This document shows positions 1-8,088 of a DNA stretch of 64,000 bases, one piece after another; position 1 is the first letter of the stretch; every line of letters begins with the position of its first letter. Below the pieces are notes generated by a model. It saw nothing but the letters and a program-made list of their open reading frames with translations. It did not search any database and was not told the origin of the DNA. The position numbers and the translations under genes are program-made. This DNA is from Lachnospiraceae bacterium AC2012 (GTDB taxonomy: Bacteria > Bacillota > Clostridia > Lachnospirales > Lachnospiraceae). The DNA lies in the NCBI GenBank assembly GCA_000702525.1, contig JNIN01000002.1, forward strand, positions 62,001 to 126,000, written 5' to 3'.

Positions 1-1
1 T

Positions 2-103
2 TCCCACGAGGAACTGGTCAAGACGCAAGGTGTCTATTCCCATATGTGGGAGGAATATCATCAGGCAATTACATGGCAGATCAAAGCAGAGGGGGTGAGC
101 TAG
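2..103 (+). CDS. ABC exporter subunit, C-terminal fragment (5' end outside window)
   Basis: Thirty-three codons remain, open at the left edge of the window. They end in residues SHEELVKTQGVYSHMWEEY and a TAG that directly abuts the ATG of the next gene. The string resembles the extreme C-terminus of an ABC transporter ATPase, where an H-loop is followed by 'G.H.EL...G.Y..M'. The immediate junction (stop 101-103, next start 104) indicates one operon and translational coupling with the following ABC half-transporter, so the two probably form a heterodimeric exporter. This is an inference from a very short fragment; the substrate is unknown. Confidence 0.6.
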   Translation, partial: SHEELVKTQGVYSHMWEEYHQAITWQIKAEGVS

Positions 104-1843
104 ATGTTATTTGAATCTTTAAAGAGAAAATATGCACTGTCAGATAGCGGTGTGAAACATACCAAAAAAGCAATCTTTTGGACGGTTGTTGTGAATCTGG
201 TGGTTATGGGTGGCATGGGAATTCTTTACTTTATGATGAAGGAGTACATGGATACCTATATTTCCGGTGGGAAGAGTGTGCATTTCCTGCCGTATGTTTT
301 GATGGTAATCGTATTCTTCGTCATTTCGTTTACGACACATTTCCAGCAGTATCGTTCCACGTATAGTCTGGTCTATGGAGATGTAAAGGAAGTGCGACTC
401 ACTTTGGCAGAGCGTCTTCGTAAATTGCCACTTGGATATTTTGGGAAACGTGACGTCGCGGACCTTACGGAAACGCTCTTAAGTGATGTTAATCGCTTAG
501 AGCATGTATGGTCGCATTGCCTGGGATATCTCTATGGTTCGTATATTTCGACAGCCATTGTCGCAGTGATGGTATTTCTCTTTGACTGGAGAATGGCAAT
601 CGCTTGTCTGTGGGGTGTTCCAGTAGCATTTCTACTGCTTTTTGGTTCACGTTCCATCGCTAAGAAATTGTCTGAAGATGCGAAACATGGCGCCATCCAG
701 GTGTCGGAAGGCATGCAGGAAATCATTGAAAATGTAAGGGAAATTCGAGCTTCTAACCGGGAAGAGGACTTTTTACAGTCGATTGATGCAAAGATTGACA
801 ATGCAGAGAGATTGCAGCTTAGAAATGAGTTGCTGAGCGGAATTTTCATCAATGGAGCTTCTGTCATCATGCGACTTGGTGTGGCAACAACAATTCTCGT
901 TGGCGTACAACTGATTGCGGCTGGAGAGATTGATTTTATCGTCTTTTTCATGTTTATGCTTCTGATTACAAGGGTTTACGCACCATTTGATCAGGCACTT
1001 TGCCTGATTGCAGAGATGCTGATGTCGCAGGTCAGTGCAAACCGTCTGGTGGAGATTCAGGAAATGCAGACGGCGGAAGGCATCACCGAATTCGATACGA
1101 ATCATTACAGTATTCACTTTGATGATGTGTATTTTTCGTATGACTATGATGACGTCTTGAAGGGTGTATCTTTTACTGCGAAAGAGGGTGAGGTCACCGC
1201 ATTGGTTGGCCCATCCGGTTCCGGAAAGAGTACTTGCGCAAGACTGGCAGCGAGACTTTGGGATATCGATAAGGGTTCCATCACCGTTGGAAATGTCGAT
1301 ATTAATACCGTCGATCCGGAAGTTTTATTAAAGGACTATTCCGTGGTATTTCAGGATGTAGTATTATTTGATGACACGGTAATGGAGAATATTCGACTTG
1401 GTCGACGTGGTGCTACGGATGAAGAAGTTCTGGCTGCCGCGAAAGCTGCGAATTGTGATGAATTTGTTTTGAAGATGCCGGAAGGCTATGCGACAGAAAT
1501 TGGTGAGAATGGCGCGAAGCTCTCCGGTGGGGAACGCCAGCGAATCTCGATTGCGAGAGCACTTTTAAAGAACGCACCAATCGTTCTTTTAGATGAGGCG
1601 ACGGCTTCTCTTGATGTTGAAAATGAGACGAAGGTGCAGAGTGCCTTATCACGTCTGCTAAAGGGCAAGACGGTTCTCGTGATTGCGCACCGTATGCGAA
1701 CGGTCGAGGCCGCAGACCATATCGTCGTATTGGATCGAGGGGAAGTGGTGGAGGAAGGATCTCCAGCGGAACTTCTTCAGAAAGATGGTATGTTCAAGCA
1801 TATGAGTGACTTGCAGATGGAAAGCGAAGCCTGGGCGATTTAA
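104..1843 (+). CDS. ABC transporter, fused permease/ATPase (exporter half)
   Basis: A 579-residue type IV ABC exporter half. The first ~320 residues hold an exporter transmembrane domain with hydrophobic segments around residues 25-45, 60-80, 145-165, 170-185 and 250-290. The ATPase follows, with Walker A GPSGSGKST (about residue 370), signature LSGGERQR, Walker B IVLLDEATASLD and an H-loop in VIAHRMRTVE. The length is normal for the family. The start lies one base after the stop of the preceding ABC fragment, so the two halves probably dimerise. The preceding 'gggggtgagc' gives an acceptable ribosome binding site. A strong terminator follows, closing the operon. The substrate (drug, peptide, or in related clostridial pairs a metal complex) cannot be read from the sequence. 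Confidence 0.93.
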   Translation: MLFESLKRKYALSDSGVKHTKKAIFWTVVVNLVVMGGMGILYFMMKEYMDTYISGGKSVHFLPYVLMVIVFFVISFTTHFQQYRSTYSLVYGDVKEVRLTLAERLRKLPLGYFGKRDVADLTETLLSDVNRLEHVWSHCLGYLYGSYISTAIVAVMVFLFDWRMAIACLWGVPVAFLLLFGSRSIAKKLSEDAKHGAIQVSEGMQEIIENVREIRASNREEDFLQSIDAKIDNAERLQLRNELLSGIFINGASVIMRLGVATTILVGVQLIAAGEIDFIVFFMFMLLITRVYAPFDQALCLIAEMLMSQVSANRLVEIQEMQTAEGITEFDTNHYSIHFDDVYFSYDYDDVLKGVSFTAKEGEVTALVGPSGSGKSTCARLAARLWDIDKGSITVGNVDINTVDPEVLLKDYSVVFQDVVLFDDTVMENIRLGRRGATDEEVLAAAKAANCDEFVLKMPEGYATEIGENGAKLSGGERQRISIARALLKNAPIVLLDEATASLDVENETKVQSALSRLLKGKTVLVIAHRMRTVEAADHIVVLDRGEVVEEGSPAELLQKDGMFKHMSDLQMESEAWAI

Positions 1844-1846
1844 AGA

Positions 1847-1884
1847 AAAGACCAAATCCGTGTGTATCGGATTTGGTCTTTTTG
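1847..1884 (+). terminator. Rho-independent terminator after the ABC exporter operon
   Basis: The stem AAAGACCAAATCCG (1847-1860) pairs with CGGATTTGGTCTTT (from 1868) across a 7-base loop and is followed by a T run. It begins four bases after the exporter stop codon. Confidence 0.92.
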
Positions 1885-2491
1885 CCTATTTTGTTCCATT
1901 GGGGACGGGGTCAATGTCATTTAGATAAGCCGTCACAAAGAGTAGCCAAGCCGGAATAAATAAGTATACTTACGTCTTGTACTCATATTGCTATTCCGAT
2001 GCTTTGCTAGATTTACAGAATACATACTTGTTTTAAAATCCTGTTCCGTAAATGCATTACTAAAATTTTTTAACAATATGCTGTTTTACGGAACAATTTG
2101 CTCGTTACTCTATTTTTACCGTAGTAAAAATCCTGGATTTTTTCAGGTTACAGAATATCAAGTTGAAAAGGCAAGTTTTCTGTAATCAATCTTTTTATCT
2201 GTTTATCAGATTACAGAAAAATTAGATATAAAGTAGCGCTTTTCTGTAAAGGACAATTTAACTTGTTTTCAATAATAAGAGCATTACGGTATAGGACAAC
2301 TGAATCAGGATTTCTACCGTAATTTGACGAAAATTACAAAATCGTCTTACGGAAGAAATTCAAAAACAAGGATATATTCTGTAAAGTGTGCAAAATTAGC
2401 TGATAATCACGCTAAAACACTCAAAGTTATGCACCAACTGTACCATTGTCATACCGAGAACTGGCTGTATTTTGTCTGTAAATGGTCCATT
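1885..2491. other. Gene-free AT-rich stretch with repeated TTACRGAA-type motifs
   Basis: About 600 bases lie between the exporter terminator and the DUF554 gene. I see no credible gene: the 65-codon frame at 1988-2185 has no ribosome binding site and a low-complexity composition. The stretch holds a 'ggggacggggtcaatgtcat' string near 1901 that looks like the end of a transposable element (from memory only), and the series of inverted repeats listed separately. It may be the decayed upstream region of a lost gene. Confidence 0.5.
2042..2323. repeat. Four successive inverted repeats built on TTACGGA / TTACAGAA motifs
   Basis: Four perfect inverted repeats occur in a row: TGTTCCGTAAA 2042-2052 with TTTACGGAACA 2085-2095; TTTTTAC 2113-2119 with GTAAAAA 2124-2130; TTTTCTGTAATC 2176-2187 with GATTACAGAAAA 2209-2220; ATTACGGTA 2283-2291 with TACCGTAAT 2315-2323. 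The arms share a TTAC(A/G)G core. None is followed by a T run long enough for a convincing terminator. They could be protein-binding sites or remnants of mobile DNA. Confidence 0.7.
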
Positions 2492-3214
2492 TTAGAATGT
2501 CAAATAGGTTGTCCAGAACCAACTCACCGGCATGACGAGCACCATCGCCGGAATCATATCCGCGGTCGGGAACATCTTCACGCGAATCATACGAAATCCC
2601 GTTGCAAGCAGCAGAACGCCGCCGGTCGCCTTAAAATCACAAATCATTTCCGGTGTGGTAAGTGGGTAGATAAACCCAGCGAGCACAAACAGAATCATAA
2701 AGATGATAAACTGCGGAATCGCAATCGCGGATACCACATATCCCAGTAAACAAGCGAAAATAATCGCGGTAAAGAAGTCGAGAATGGACTTCGAAATCAA
2801 AATCGAGTGATCTCCGGTCATTCCTTCGACAATCGAACCGTAAATGCCGGTTCCACTCGCACAAAACAGCACGATAATCGTAATCAACGTACTTCGAAAT
2901 TCTTCTACGGTAATATCGGATTCCTTCTGTGTTACAAATCTAGAAACGATACGTTCCATCTGTCCGCAAAGGGCTGCCACTTTGTCTCCAAAGTGAATCG
3001 CCAGTCCAAGCGCTGTACCTACAACAATAGAGAAGATGACAGCGGACATTTGATACATTTCTGTAATCAGAGAGACGCCCATCGTCATGGCGCATACGCC
3101 GAAAATCATATTGAGCTTTTCTTTAAAATCCAAACTTAACTTATGACCGACAATCGAGCCGACAATACCTCCGATCGCTACGGATAAAACATTAATCATA
3201 ATTCCAATTGGCAT
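2492..3214 (-). CDS. DUF554 family integral membrane protein
   Basis: A 240-residue protein on the minus strand that matches the DUF554 (YdfK/YqgA-like) family. It starts with the family-typical segment GIMINVLSVAIGGIVGSIVG and contains repeated hydrophobic helices around residues 5-25, 35-50, 55-75, 105-130, 150-175 and 180-200, with the recurrent glycine-rich 'GTALGL' and 'TGGVLLLATGFRM' motifs. The family is predicted to be a membrane transporter; its substrate is not established. The gene is monocistronic and faces away from its neighbours. The ATG is preceded on its own strand by GAAGGGAAAA, an acceptable ribosome binding site. Length is normal and nothing looks damaged. Confidence 0.9.
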   Translation of the reverse strand: MPIGIMINVLSVAIGGIVGSIVGHKLSLDFKEKLNMIFGVCAMTMGVSLITEMYQMSAVIFSIVVGTALGLAIHFGDKVAALCGQMERIVSRFVTQKESDITVEEFRSTLITIIVLFCASGTGIYGSIVEGMTGDHSILISKSILDFFTAIIFACLLGYVVSAIAIPQFIIFMILFVLAGFIYPLTTPEMICDFKATGGVLLLATGFRMIRVKMFPTADMIPAMVLVMPVSWFWTTYLTF

Positions 3215-3285
3215 AATACTTTTTCCCTTCTAGTCACGAGTCGCATGACATGCGCTAGTATAGCATTTTGAAAAAATCGTCGCCA

Positions 3286-3300
3286 GTGAAAATTTTTCAC
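3286..3300. promoter_or_regulatory. 15-base palindrome between divergent DUF554 and XRE genes
   Basis: GTGAAAA-T-TTTTCAC is a perfect palindrome with a one-base centre, midway between the divergently transcribed DUF554 gene and the XRE regulator. Its place would suit an operator, possibly for the neighbouring XRE protein. No clear -35/-10 pair was fixed beside it. Confidence 0.3.
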
Positions 3301-3469
3301 GCGAGACATGCGTAGTACCCGGGGTCTCCCATTGTGAGAAGGTAGATTCTCCAATTCATAGATTGCATTCTACGGCGTAGAGTCCTTAAATAGAAGTATA
3401 GAAACCGCGCGGTTATAGAGCAGGAAATCTTTGCTCATGGAAGTAACTAGGAATATGGGAGGAATATGT

Positions 3470-4129
3470 ATGAATCAGGATATGGTGGGCGCATTTATGC
3501 AGTCACTTCGCAAGGAACAAGGGATGACGCAGAAGGACTTGGCAGAGCGTATTGGCGTTAGCGATAAGACCATTTCGAAATGGGAGAATGGAAATAGTAT
3601 GCCGGATACGTCGATCCTCTTGTCGCTATGCAAGGAATTGGACATTTCCGTAAATGAGCTGCTGGCCTGCGAGAAGATTCCTCCGGAAGAGTATTCGAAG
3701 AAAGCGGAGGTAAATATGATGAAATTAATTCGTGAAAATCAGGAACAGAGAAGAAATGGTCGTGCACAGGTAATTCTAGGATGTCTGGTATTGATTGTAC
3801 TCGTCGTTTTATCGTTTTTAAGCATCGGTGCGAATCTGGCGATTTATGTTGACGTGCCAGCGGTATTATTTCTATTGATTGGACTACTCGGTGTTGCTCT
3901 ACTTTCCGGTGCCAGCACGTGGGGAGAGAGACTGCATGCGTTTCGTGTTATGGTAATCCCAATCGGCGCATTAGAATCGCTGATTTCCTGCGTGACGGTT
4001 TTCCAGAACGTCGACATGCAGGGAGAGACCGTTGGCCCATGTCTGGCGGTTGCCAGTCTGTCGCTTCTCTACGCGCTCGGAGCGTATATCGTAATTTATA
4101 TCCTGGAAATGCGACTGCAGAAGCGGTAG
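3470..4129 (+). CDS. XRE-family HTH transcriptional regulator with membrane segments
   Basis: A 219-residue protein. Residues ~8-62 form a Cro/CI-type helix-turn-helix (QGMTQKDLAERIGVSDKTIS, then KWENGNSMPD). The C-terminal half is membrane-embedded, with hydrophobic stretches around residues 100-120, 125-145, 165-185 and 190-210. HTH proteins with C-terminal membrane helices are common in clostridia and are thought to sense envelope state or a partner protein; the target is unknown. The ATG at 3470 is chosen because GGGAGGA (3458-3464) lies just upstream; the longer reading from a TTG at 3431 has no ribosome binding site. The gene is not clearly in an operon with its neighbours. Confidence 0.87.
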   Translation: MNQDMVGAFMQSLRKEQGMTQKDLAERIGVSDKTISKWENGNSMPDTSILLSLCKELDISVNELLACEKIPPEEYSKKAEVNMMKLIRENQEQRRNGRAQVILGCLVLIVLVVLSFLSIGANLAIYVDVPAVLFLLIGLLGVALLSGASTWGERLHAFRVMVIPIGALESLISCVTVFQNVDMQGETVGPCLAVASLSLLYALGAYIVIYILEMRLQKR

Positions 4130-4194
4130 GGCATTTGGAACGAGAAGGTTGGTCACATATAAAATAAAAAAATAATAAAATGCTTCTTTTCCCC

Positions 4195-4225
4195 TTGACT
4201 TAAAGTTAACTTTAAGTGTTAGTGT
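4195..4225 (+). promoter_or_regulatory. MerR-type promoter/operator (19-bp spacer, perfect 20-bp palindrome)
   Basis: TTGACT (-35, 4195-4200) and TAGTGT (-10, 4220-4225) are separated by 19 bases, the long spacing typical of MerR-regulated promoters. The spacer carries a perfect palindrome, ACTTAAAGTT-AACTTTAAGT at 4198-4217. It lies 38 bases before the merR-type gene, so autoregulation is likely. Confidence 0.82.
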
Positions 4226-4262
4226 AGGTATATCAGCTGATGAAATCCAAGGAGGATCGTTT

Positions 4263-4703
4263 ATGTCTTATACAATTTCAGAAGTGGCGAAGATGATGGG
4301 AGTGAATCCATCAACGCTAAGATATTATGACAAAGAAGAATTGCTACCGGATGTAAAACGTGTCAATGGTATACGTATATTTGAAGATGAAGATTTTGGA
4401 TGGCTCAGGGTGTTGAATTGCCTCAAGAATACGGGGATGCCGATTCGTAAAATCAAACGATATGTGGAACTCGCAAAATATGGGGATGAAACGCTCGAGG
4501 AGCGCTATGAATTGATTAAAGAGCAGCGCCAGAGCGTGCTGCAGCAGATTGAACAGTTGCAATATTATTTGCAGGAATTGGATTACAAGGACTGGTATTA
4601 TCAGACCGCGATTAAATACGGTTCCGAGGAAGCGGTGAAACGAAGTAAACATCGTGCATCGCTGGAGCCGGACAAGATTCCGGAGACCCAGGAACAGGGA
4701 TAA
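4263..4703 (+). CDS. MerR-family transcriptional regulator
   Basis: A 146-residue MerR-family activator/repressor. The N-terminus has the winged helix-turn-helix YTISEVAKMMGVNPSTLRYY at residues 3-22, followed by DKEELLPDVKRVNGIRIFED. The effector half is a long dimerisation helix (about 75-120, KYGDETLEERYELIKEQR) and a tail without the cysteine arrangement of metal-sensing members, so it resembles the NmlR/AdhR-like group that responds to electrophiles or small organics. GGAGG lies at the right distance from the ATG. The promoter in front carries a perfect operator palindrome. The downstream DXS-like gene is separated by about 85 bases and no terminator, so co-transcription is possible. Confidence 0.92.
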   Translation: MSYTISEVAKMMGVNPSTLRYYDKEELLPDVKRVNGIRIFEDEDFGWLRVLNCLKNTGMPIRKIKRYVELAKYGDETLEERYELIKEQRQSVLQQIEQLQYYLQELDYKDWYYQTAIKYGSEEAVKRSKHRASLEPDKIPETQEQG

Positions 4704-4751
4704 GCGAATTCCGAAGAGCAAGGAGCAGCGATAAGCGAATCCCGAAGAGCC
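4690..4751 (+). repeat. Tandem 31-bp duplication across the end of the merR-type gene
   Basis: Positions 4690-4720 and 4721-4751 are two adjacent 31-base copies differing at four positions; both contain GCGATAAGCGAAT-like and CCGAAGAGC strings. The first copy includes the stop codon of the MerR gene. This looks like a recent slippage or unequal-exchange duplication in the spacer. Confidence 0.8.
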
Positions 4752-4788
4752 AGATGCTACGAAAATAGGGAAAAGGAAAGGAAGCATA

Positions 4789-6567
4789 ATGTACGAATTA
4801 TTAAAGAAAATCGATGGACCATCGGATGTGAAGAAACTTTCATCAGATGAGTTGGAAACTTTAGCAAATGAGGTGCGTGAAGCACTTTTTCATAGACTGA
4901 CAAATATAGGAGGACATTTCGGACCGAACTTCGGTATGGTGGAGGCGACCATCGCCATGCATTATGTGTTTGATTCGCCAAAGGACAAGTTTGTTTTTGA
5001 CGTTTCTCACCAGAGTTATCCGCATAAGATGCTGACAGGGCGTCGAAATGGTTATATCGATCAGGAACATTTCTCCGAAGATTCCGGTTATACAAATCCT
5101 GAGGAGAGTGAGCATGACTTTTTCAATATCGGTCATACATCGACGTCGATTGCGCTTGCGGCAGGACTGGCAAAGGCGCGCGATTTAAAGCAGGGTAAGG
5201 AAAATGTTATTGCGATTATCGGTGACGGATCCCTCTCTGGTGGAGAAGCAATGGAAGCTTTGAATATTGCGGGTGAGATGAATTCGAATTTCATCATTGT
5301 TGTAAATGACAATGAAATTGCCATCGCCGAGAATCACGGTGGTCTGTACAAGAATCTGAAGGAACTTCGCGAGACGAAGGGCCAGGCGAGCAATAACATT
5401 TTCAAAGCTTATGGTCTCGATTATATCTATGAAGAAGATGGTAATGATATCCAGAAGATGATCGCACTGTTCCAGAAGGTCAAGGATATCGAACATCCAA
5501 TCGTGGTGCATATTCATACACAGAAGGGTAAGGGCTATGAGCTTGCCGAGAAGAATAAGGAAAACTGGCATTGGACGATGCCATTCGATCGCGAGACGGG
5601 TGCGCCAAAATTCAGCTTTGGAGACGGCGAATCCTATACCGGTATGACCGTGGATTTCATCCTGGAAAAAGCGAAAAAGGACAAGGATTTCTTCGTGATT
5701 ACGCCTGCGATGCCAGGGGCACTTGGCTTATCGCCTGAGCAGCGTCAGGAACTGGGAGACCAGTATCTTGATGTAGGAATTGCAGAAGAAGCAGCCGTTG
5801 CCGTAGCATCCGGTGCTGCAAAGAATGGTGCGAAGCCACTGTTATTTACGAATATGACATTTATCCAGAGAGCGTATGACCAGATTTCGCAGGACTTATG
5901 TATCAATAACAATCCGGTGACGATGGTCATGAATTATTCTTCCTTTGATGGTTTGACGGATGTGACACATCTTGGAATCTTTGGCCTCGCTGCATTTACG
6001 AATATTCCAAATCTCGTTGTGCTTGCGCCAACCTCTGCGGAGGAATATCGAAACATGCTGGAATGGTCGACAGAGCAGAGAGAGCATCCGGTGATGATTG
6101 TGATTCCTGGAAATGCAGTCGCTCATCGTGCGGCAGACAGCGATTTCTCTTCCATCAATACGTTTAAGATGGAGCAGAAGGGGGAAAAGACAGCGATTCT
6201 CGCGCTCGGAGATTTCTATCAGCGTGGCGAAGCTTTGGCGGCAGAGATTGAGAAGGAATTAGGCTATAAGCCAACACTGATTAATCCTCGTTTTGCGTCT
6301 GGTCTGGATACCAAGATGCTCGATGAGTTGAAGAAGGATCATAGCCTTGTGATTACGTTGGAAGACGGTATTGTAGAAGGCGGATTTGGACAGAAAGTTG
6401 CTTCTTATTATGGACCAAGTGATATGAAGGTGAAGAATTTCGGATTGAAGAAGGAATTCTATGACCGTTATGATCCGGAAGAACTGTTGCATGAAGTTTA
6501 CATGACACCAGAGCAGATTGTGTTTTGCTTAAAGTCCATGGAGAAACTTATGGATTTAGATAAATAG
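4789..6567 (+). CDS. DXS-like transketolase-family enzyme (divergent 1-deoxyxylulose-5-phosphate synthase)
   Basis: A 592-residue thiamine diphosphate enzyme with the domain order of DXS. The ThDP/Mg motif begins GDGSLSGGEAMEALNIAGEM (from about residue 145) and ends in VVNDN. The early segments DVSHQSYPHKMLTGR and NIGHTSTS match DXS positions. The pyrimidine-binding half contains DVGIAEEAAVAVASG (about 327-341) and TFIQRAYDQISQDL. Differences from housekeeping DXS are clear: GIAEEAA replaces the usual GIAEQHA, the region after NYSSFDG is altered, and the protein is some 25-30 residues shorter. It may be a paralogue with a changed substrate or a lineage-specific DXS. Known DXS joins pyruvate and glyceraldehyde-3-phosphate. 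It follows the MerR gene; GGAAAGGAAGC precedes the ATG. Confidence 0.75.
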   Translation: MYELLKKIDGPSDVKKLSSDELETLANEVREALFHRLTNIGGHFGPNFGMVEATIAMHYVFDSPKDKFVFDVSHQSYPHKMLTGRRNGYIDQEHFSEDSGYTNPEESEHDFFNIGHTSTSIALAAGLAKARDLKQGKENVIAIIGDGSLSGGEAMEALNIAGEMNSNFIIVVNDNEIAIAENHGGLYKNLKELRETKGQASNNIFKAYGLDYIYEEDGNDIQKMIALFQKVKDIEHPIVVHIHTQKGKGYELAEKNKENWHWTMPFDRETGAPKFSFGDGESYTGMTVDFILEKAKKDKDFFVITPAMPGALGLSPEQRQELGDQYLDVGIAEEAAVAVASGAAKNGAKPLLFTNMTFIQRAYDQISQDLCINNNPVTMVMNYSSFDGLTDVTHLGIFGLAAFTNIPNLVVLAPTSAEEYRNMLEWSTEQREHPVMIVIPGNAVAHRAADSDFSSINTFKMEQKGEKTAILALGDFYQRGEALAAEIEKELGYKPTLINPRFASGLDTKMLDELKKDHSLVITLEDGIVEGGFGQKVASYYGPSDMKVKNFGLKKEFYDRYDPEELLHEVYMTPEQIVFCLKSMEKLMDLDK

Positions 6568-6585
6568 AAGCATAAATAATGATAA

Positions 6586-6611
6586 ATGCCCTGTGTAGCT
6601 TTGCAGGGCAT
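6586..6611 (+). terminator. Hairpin after DXS-like gene (terminator without a strong T run)
   Basis: ATGCCCTG (6586-6593) pairs perfectly with CAGGGCAT (6604-6611) across a 10-base loop. No T run follows, so it may be a weak terminator, an mRNA-stabilising hairpin, or a regulatory site before the CMD-cupin gene. Confidence 0.45.
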
Positions 6612-6652
6612 GATATAAATAAGACGGAAAATATAGGAAAGAGGGAAGAAAA

Positions 6653-7408
6653 ATGAGTGAAAAAATCGTACAGATCGCAGGTAGAGAGCAACTCGGTGCA
6701 TTTGCACCGGAATTTGCGCATTTTAATGATGATGTGTTATTCGGAGAAAACTGGAACAATCAGGATATCGATGTGAAGACAAGAAGTATCATCACGGTAG
6801 TGGCGCTGATGTCGCAGGGCATCACGGACAGTAGTTTGAAGTATCACATCCAAAATGCGAAAAACCATGGGGTATCGCAGAAAGAAATGGCTGCTATTAT
6901 TACACATGTAGCATTTTATGCGGGTTGGCCAAAGGCTTGGGCAGTATTTAATCTGGCGAAGGAAGTGTATTGTGATGTCGCTTCTTCAGAAGGAAATGCG
7001 GAAAGTGGAAATGTCGACAAAGAGAGCTACCAGAAGACGATTTTCTTCCCAGTGGGAGAGCCAAATCCCTATGGGGAATTCTTCGAGGGACAGAGCTATC
7101 TTGCACCGGTATCTAGGGAGCAGGTCTCAATCTTTAATGTAACTTTTGAACCTGGTTGCAAGAATCATTGGCATATTCACCATGCAAAGAGTGGCGGCGG
7201 ACAGTTGCTGATCTGTGTTGGTGGACGTGGATTCTATCAGGAATGGGGCAAGGAACCCGTCGAGATGACGCCAGGTACCGTGATCAATATCCCTGCTGAA
7301 GTGAAGCATTGGCATGGTGCAGCGGACGATTCCTGGTTCTCTCACCTTGCTATCGAAGTCGCTGGAGAAGAGACCAGTACCGAGTGGTGCGAAGCGGTAG
7401 AAGAGTAA
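6653..7408 (+). CDS. Carboxymuconolactone decarboxylase-like/cupin fusion protein
   Basis: A 251-residue two-domain protein. Residues ~20-105 form a CMD/AhpD-type helical domain (RSIITVVALMSQG; THVAFYAGWPKAWAVFN). Residues ~145-245 form a cupin with metal-ligand histidines in HWHIHHA and a second motif ending KHWHGA. The CMD part lacks the CxxC of AhpD peroxidase, so redox activity is not predicted. Such fusions are common in anaerobes beside oxidoreductases and are usually assumed to act on small quinone-like or lactone substrates, but the reaction is not known. GAGGGAAGAAAA gives a good ribosome binding site. It likely forms an operon with the next gene, 37 bases downstream. Confidence 0.85.
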   Translation: MSEKIVQIAGREQLGAFAPEFAHFNDDVLFGENWNNQDIDVKTRSIITVVALMSQGITDSSLKYHIQNAKNHGVSQKEMAAIITHVAFYAGWPKAWAVFNLAKEVYCDVASSEGNAESGNVDKESYQKTIFFPVGEPNPYGEFFEGQSYLAPVSREQVSIFNVTFEPGCKNHWHIHHAKSGGGQLLICVGGRGFYQEWGKEPVEMTPGTVINIPAEVKHWHGAADDSWFSHLAIEVAGEETSTEWCEAVEE

Positions 7409-7445
7409 ATGAGTGAGAAGTAAGCTGATAAAGGGAGGAAGCACA

Positions 7446-7775
7446 ATGAGTATTACAGTTAATCTAAGATATAAAGGGGCAGATGGAGCAGCTAAGAAAT
7501 TCGCAGAAGAGATGGTGAGTAGCGGAACGGTTGAAGCCATCCGTAACGAAGCCGGCAATCTTCGCTATGAATATTATGTAGCATTGGATGATCCGGAAAC
7601 AGTATTATTAATTGATAGCTGGAAGGACCAGGAATCCATTGATGTTCATCATGCATCACCAATGATGAAGACTATCATGGATCTTCGTGAGAAGTATGAC
7701 CTCCACATGACCGTGGAGCGCTACGTATCCGATGATACTATGCCAGAAAGAGATTCTGATTTTATCCGAAAGTAA
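7446..7775 (+). CDS. ABM-domain putative quinol monooxygenase
   Basis: A 109-residue ferredoxin-like protein of the antibiotic biosynthesis monooxygenase (ABM/YgiN-like) family: a beta strand start (MSITVNLRYKG), a central NLRYEYYVALDDPETVLLID segment and the typical W-K-D-Q-E-S-I-D-V-H-H run near residues 59-69. Family members act on quinols or small aromatics without metal cofactors, or bind haem. The ATG at 7446 is chosen because GGGAGGA precedes it; an upstream in-frame start at 7413 has no such site. The gene follows the CMD-cupin gene closely and is closed by a strong hairpin, so the two probably make one small redox operon. Confidence 0.85.
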   Translation: MSITVNLRYKGADGAAKKFAEEMVSSGTVEAIRNEAGNLRYEYYVALDDPETVLLIDSWKDQESIDVHHASPMMKTIMDLREKYDLHMTVERYVSDDTMPERDSDFIRK

Positions 7776-7784
7776 GAGTGAGTG

Positions 7785-7826
7785 GCCTGTGGTTCGGCGA
7801 TATGCCGAACCACAGGCTTATTTGTT
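7785..7826 (+). terminator. Strong hairpin terminator after ABM gene
   Basis: GCCTGTGGTTCGGC (7785-7798) pairs perfectly with GCCGAACCACAGGC (7804-7817), followed by TTATTTGTT. A 14-bp perfect stem. Confidence 0.85.
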
Positions 7827-8017
7827 ATGTCGTTGATAGAGCCGAAATTTTGTACTTTTTGCGATTTTACGGGAGATTCAACAAATCTCCAAGATTTTAC
7901 CGTAAAGCAAAATACACAAGGTTATTTGACACTTTGCACAACTAGAACCGTTGATTTCATGCGCTCTCTTTTTGTTATATAATTAAAATTAGCGAATATG
8001 AGGAAAATCAAGTAGAT

Positions 8018-8069
8018 AAAATTGACGAATTTGCATGAAATGGCATATAATCAAATTGACGATTTTGCA
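8018..8069 (+). repeat. Direct repeat upstream of DUF4143-type ATPase gene
   Basis: AAATTGACGAATTTGCA (8018-8034) and AAATTGACGATTTTGCA (8053-8069) are 17-base direct repeats with one difference, 35 bases apart, immediately before the ribosome binding site. Within the same 313-base spacer lies a GGAGATT/AATCTCC inverted repeat (7872-7890) flanked by TTTTAC motifs. The placement suggests operators or an mRNA structure controlling the ATPase gene. Confidence 0.6.
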
Positions 8070-8088
8070 GAAAGGAGGTTGCAGTGTA

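Noticed and set aside
1901-1931. Transposon end near 'ggggacggggtcaatgtcat'
   Set aside because: Resembles ends of clostridial insertion sequences from memory, but no second end or transposase is nearby.
1988-2185. A 65-codon open frame in the spacer after the ABC exporter
   Set aside because: No ribosome binding site, biased composition, and it runs through inverted repeats.
2324-2749. A 141-codon plus-strand frame
   Set aside because: Mostly antisense to the DUF554 gene, whose family match is clear.
3431-3469. Longer N-terminus for the XRE regulator
   Set aside because: The TTG start has no ribosome binding site, while GGGAGGA sits just before the ATG at 3470.
7926-7983. Promoter before the DUF4143 ATPase gene (TTGACA 7926, TATAAT 7978)
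   Set aside because: Spacings do not fit a normal sigma-A promoter for any pairing of the elements.
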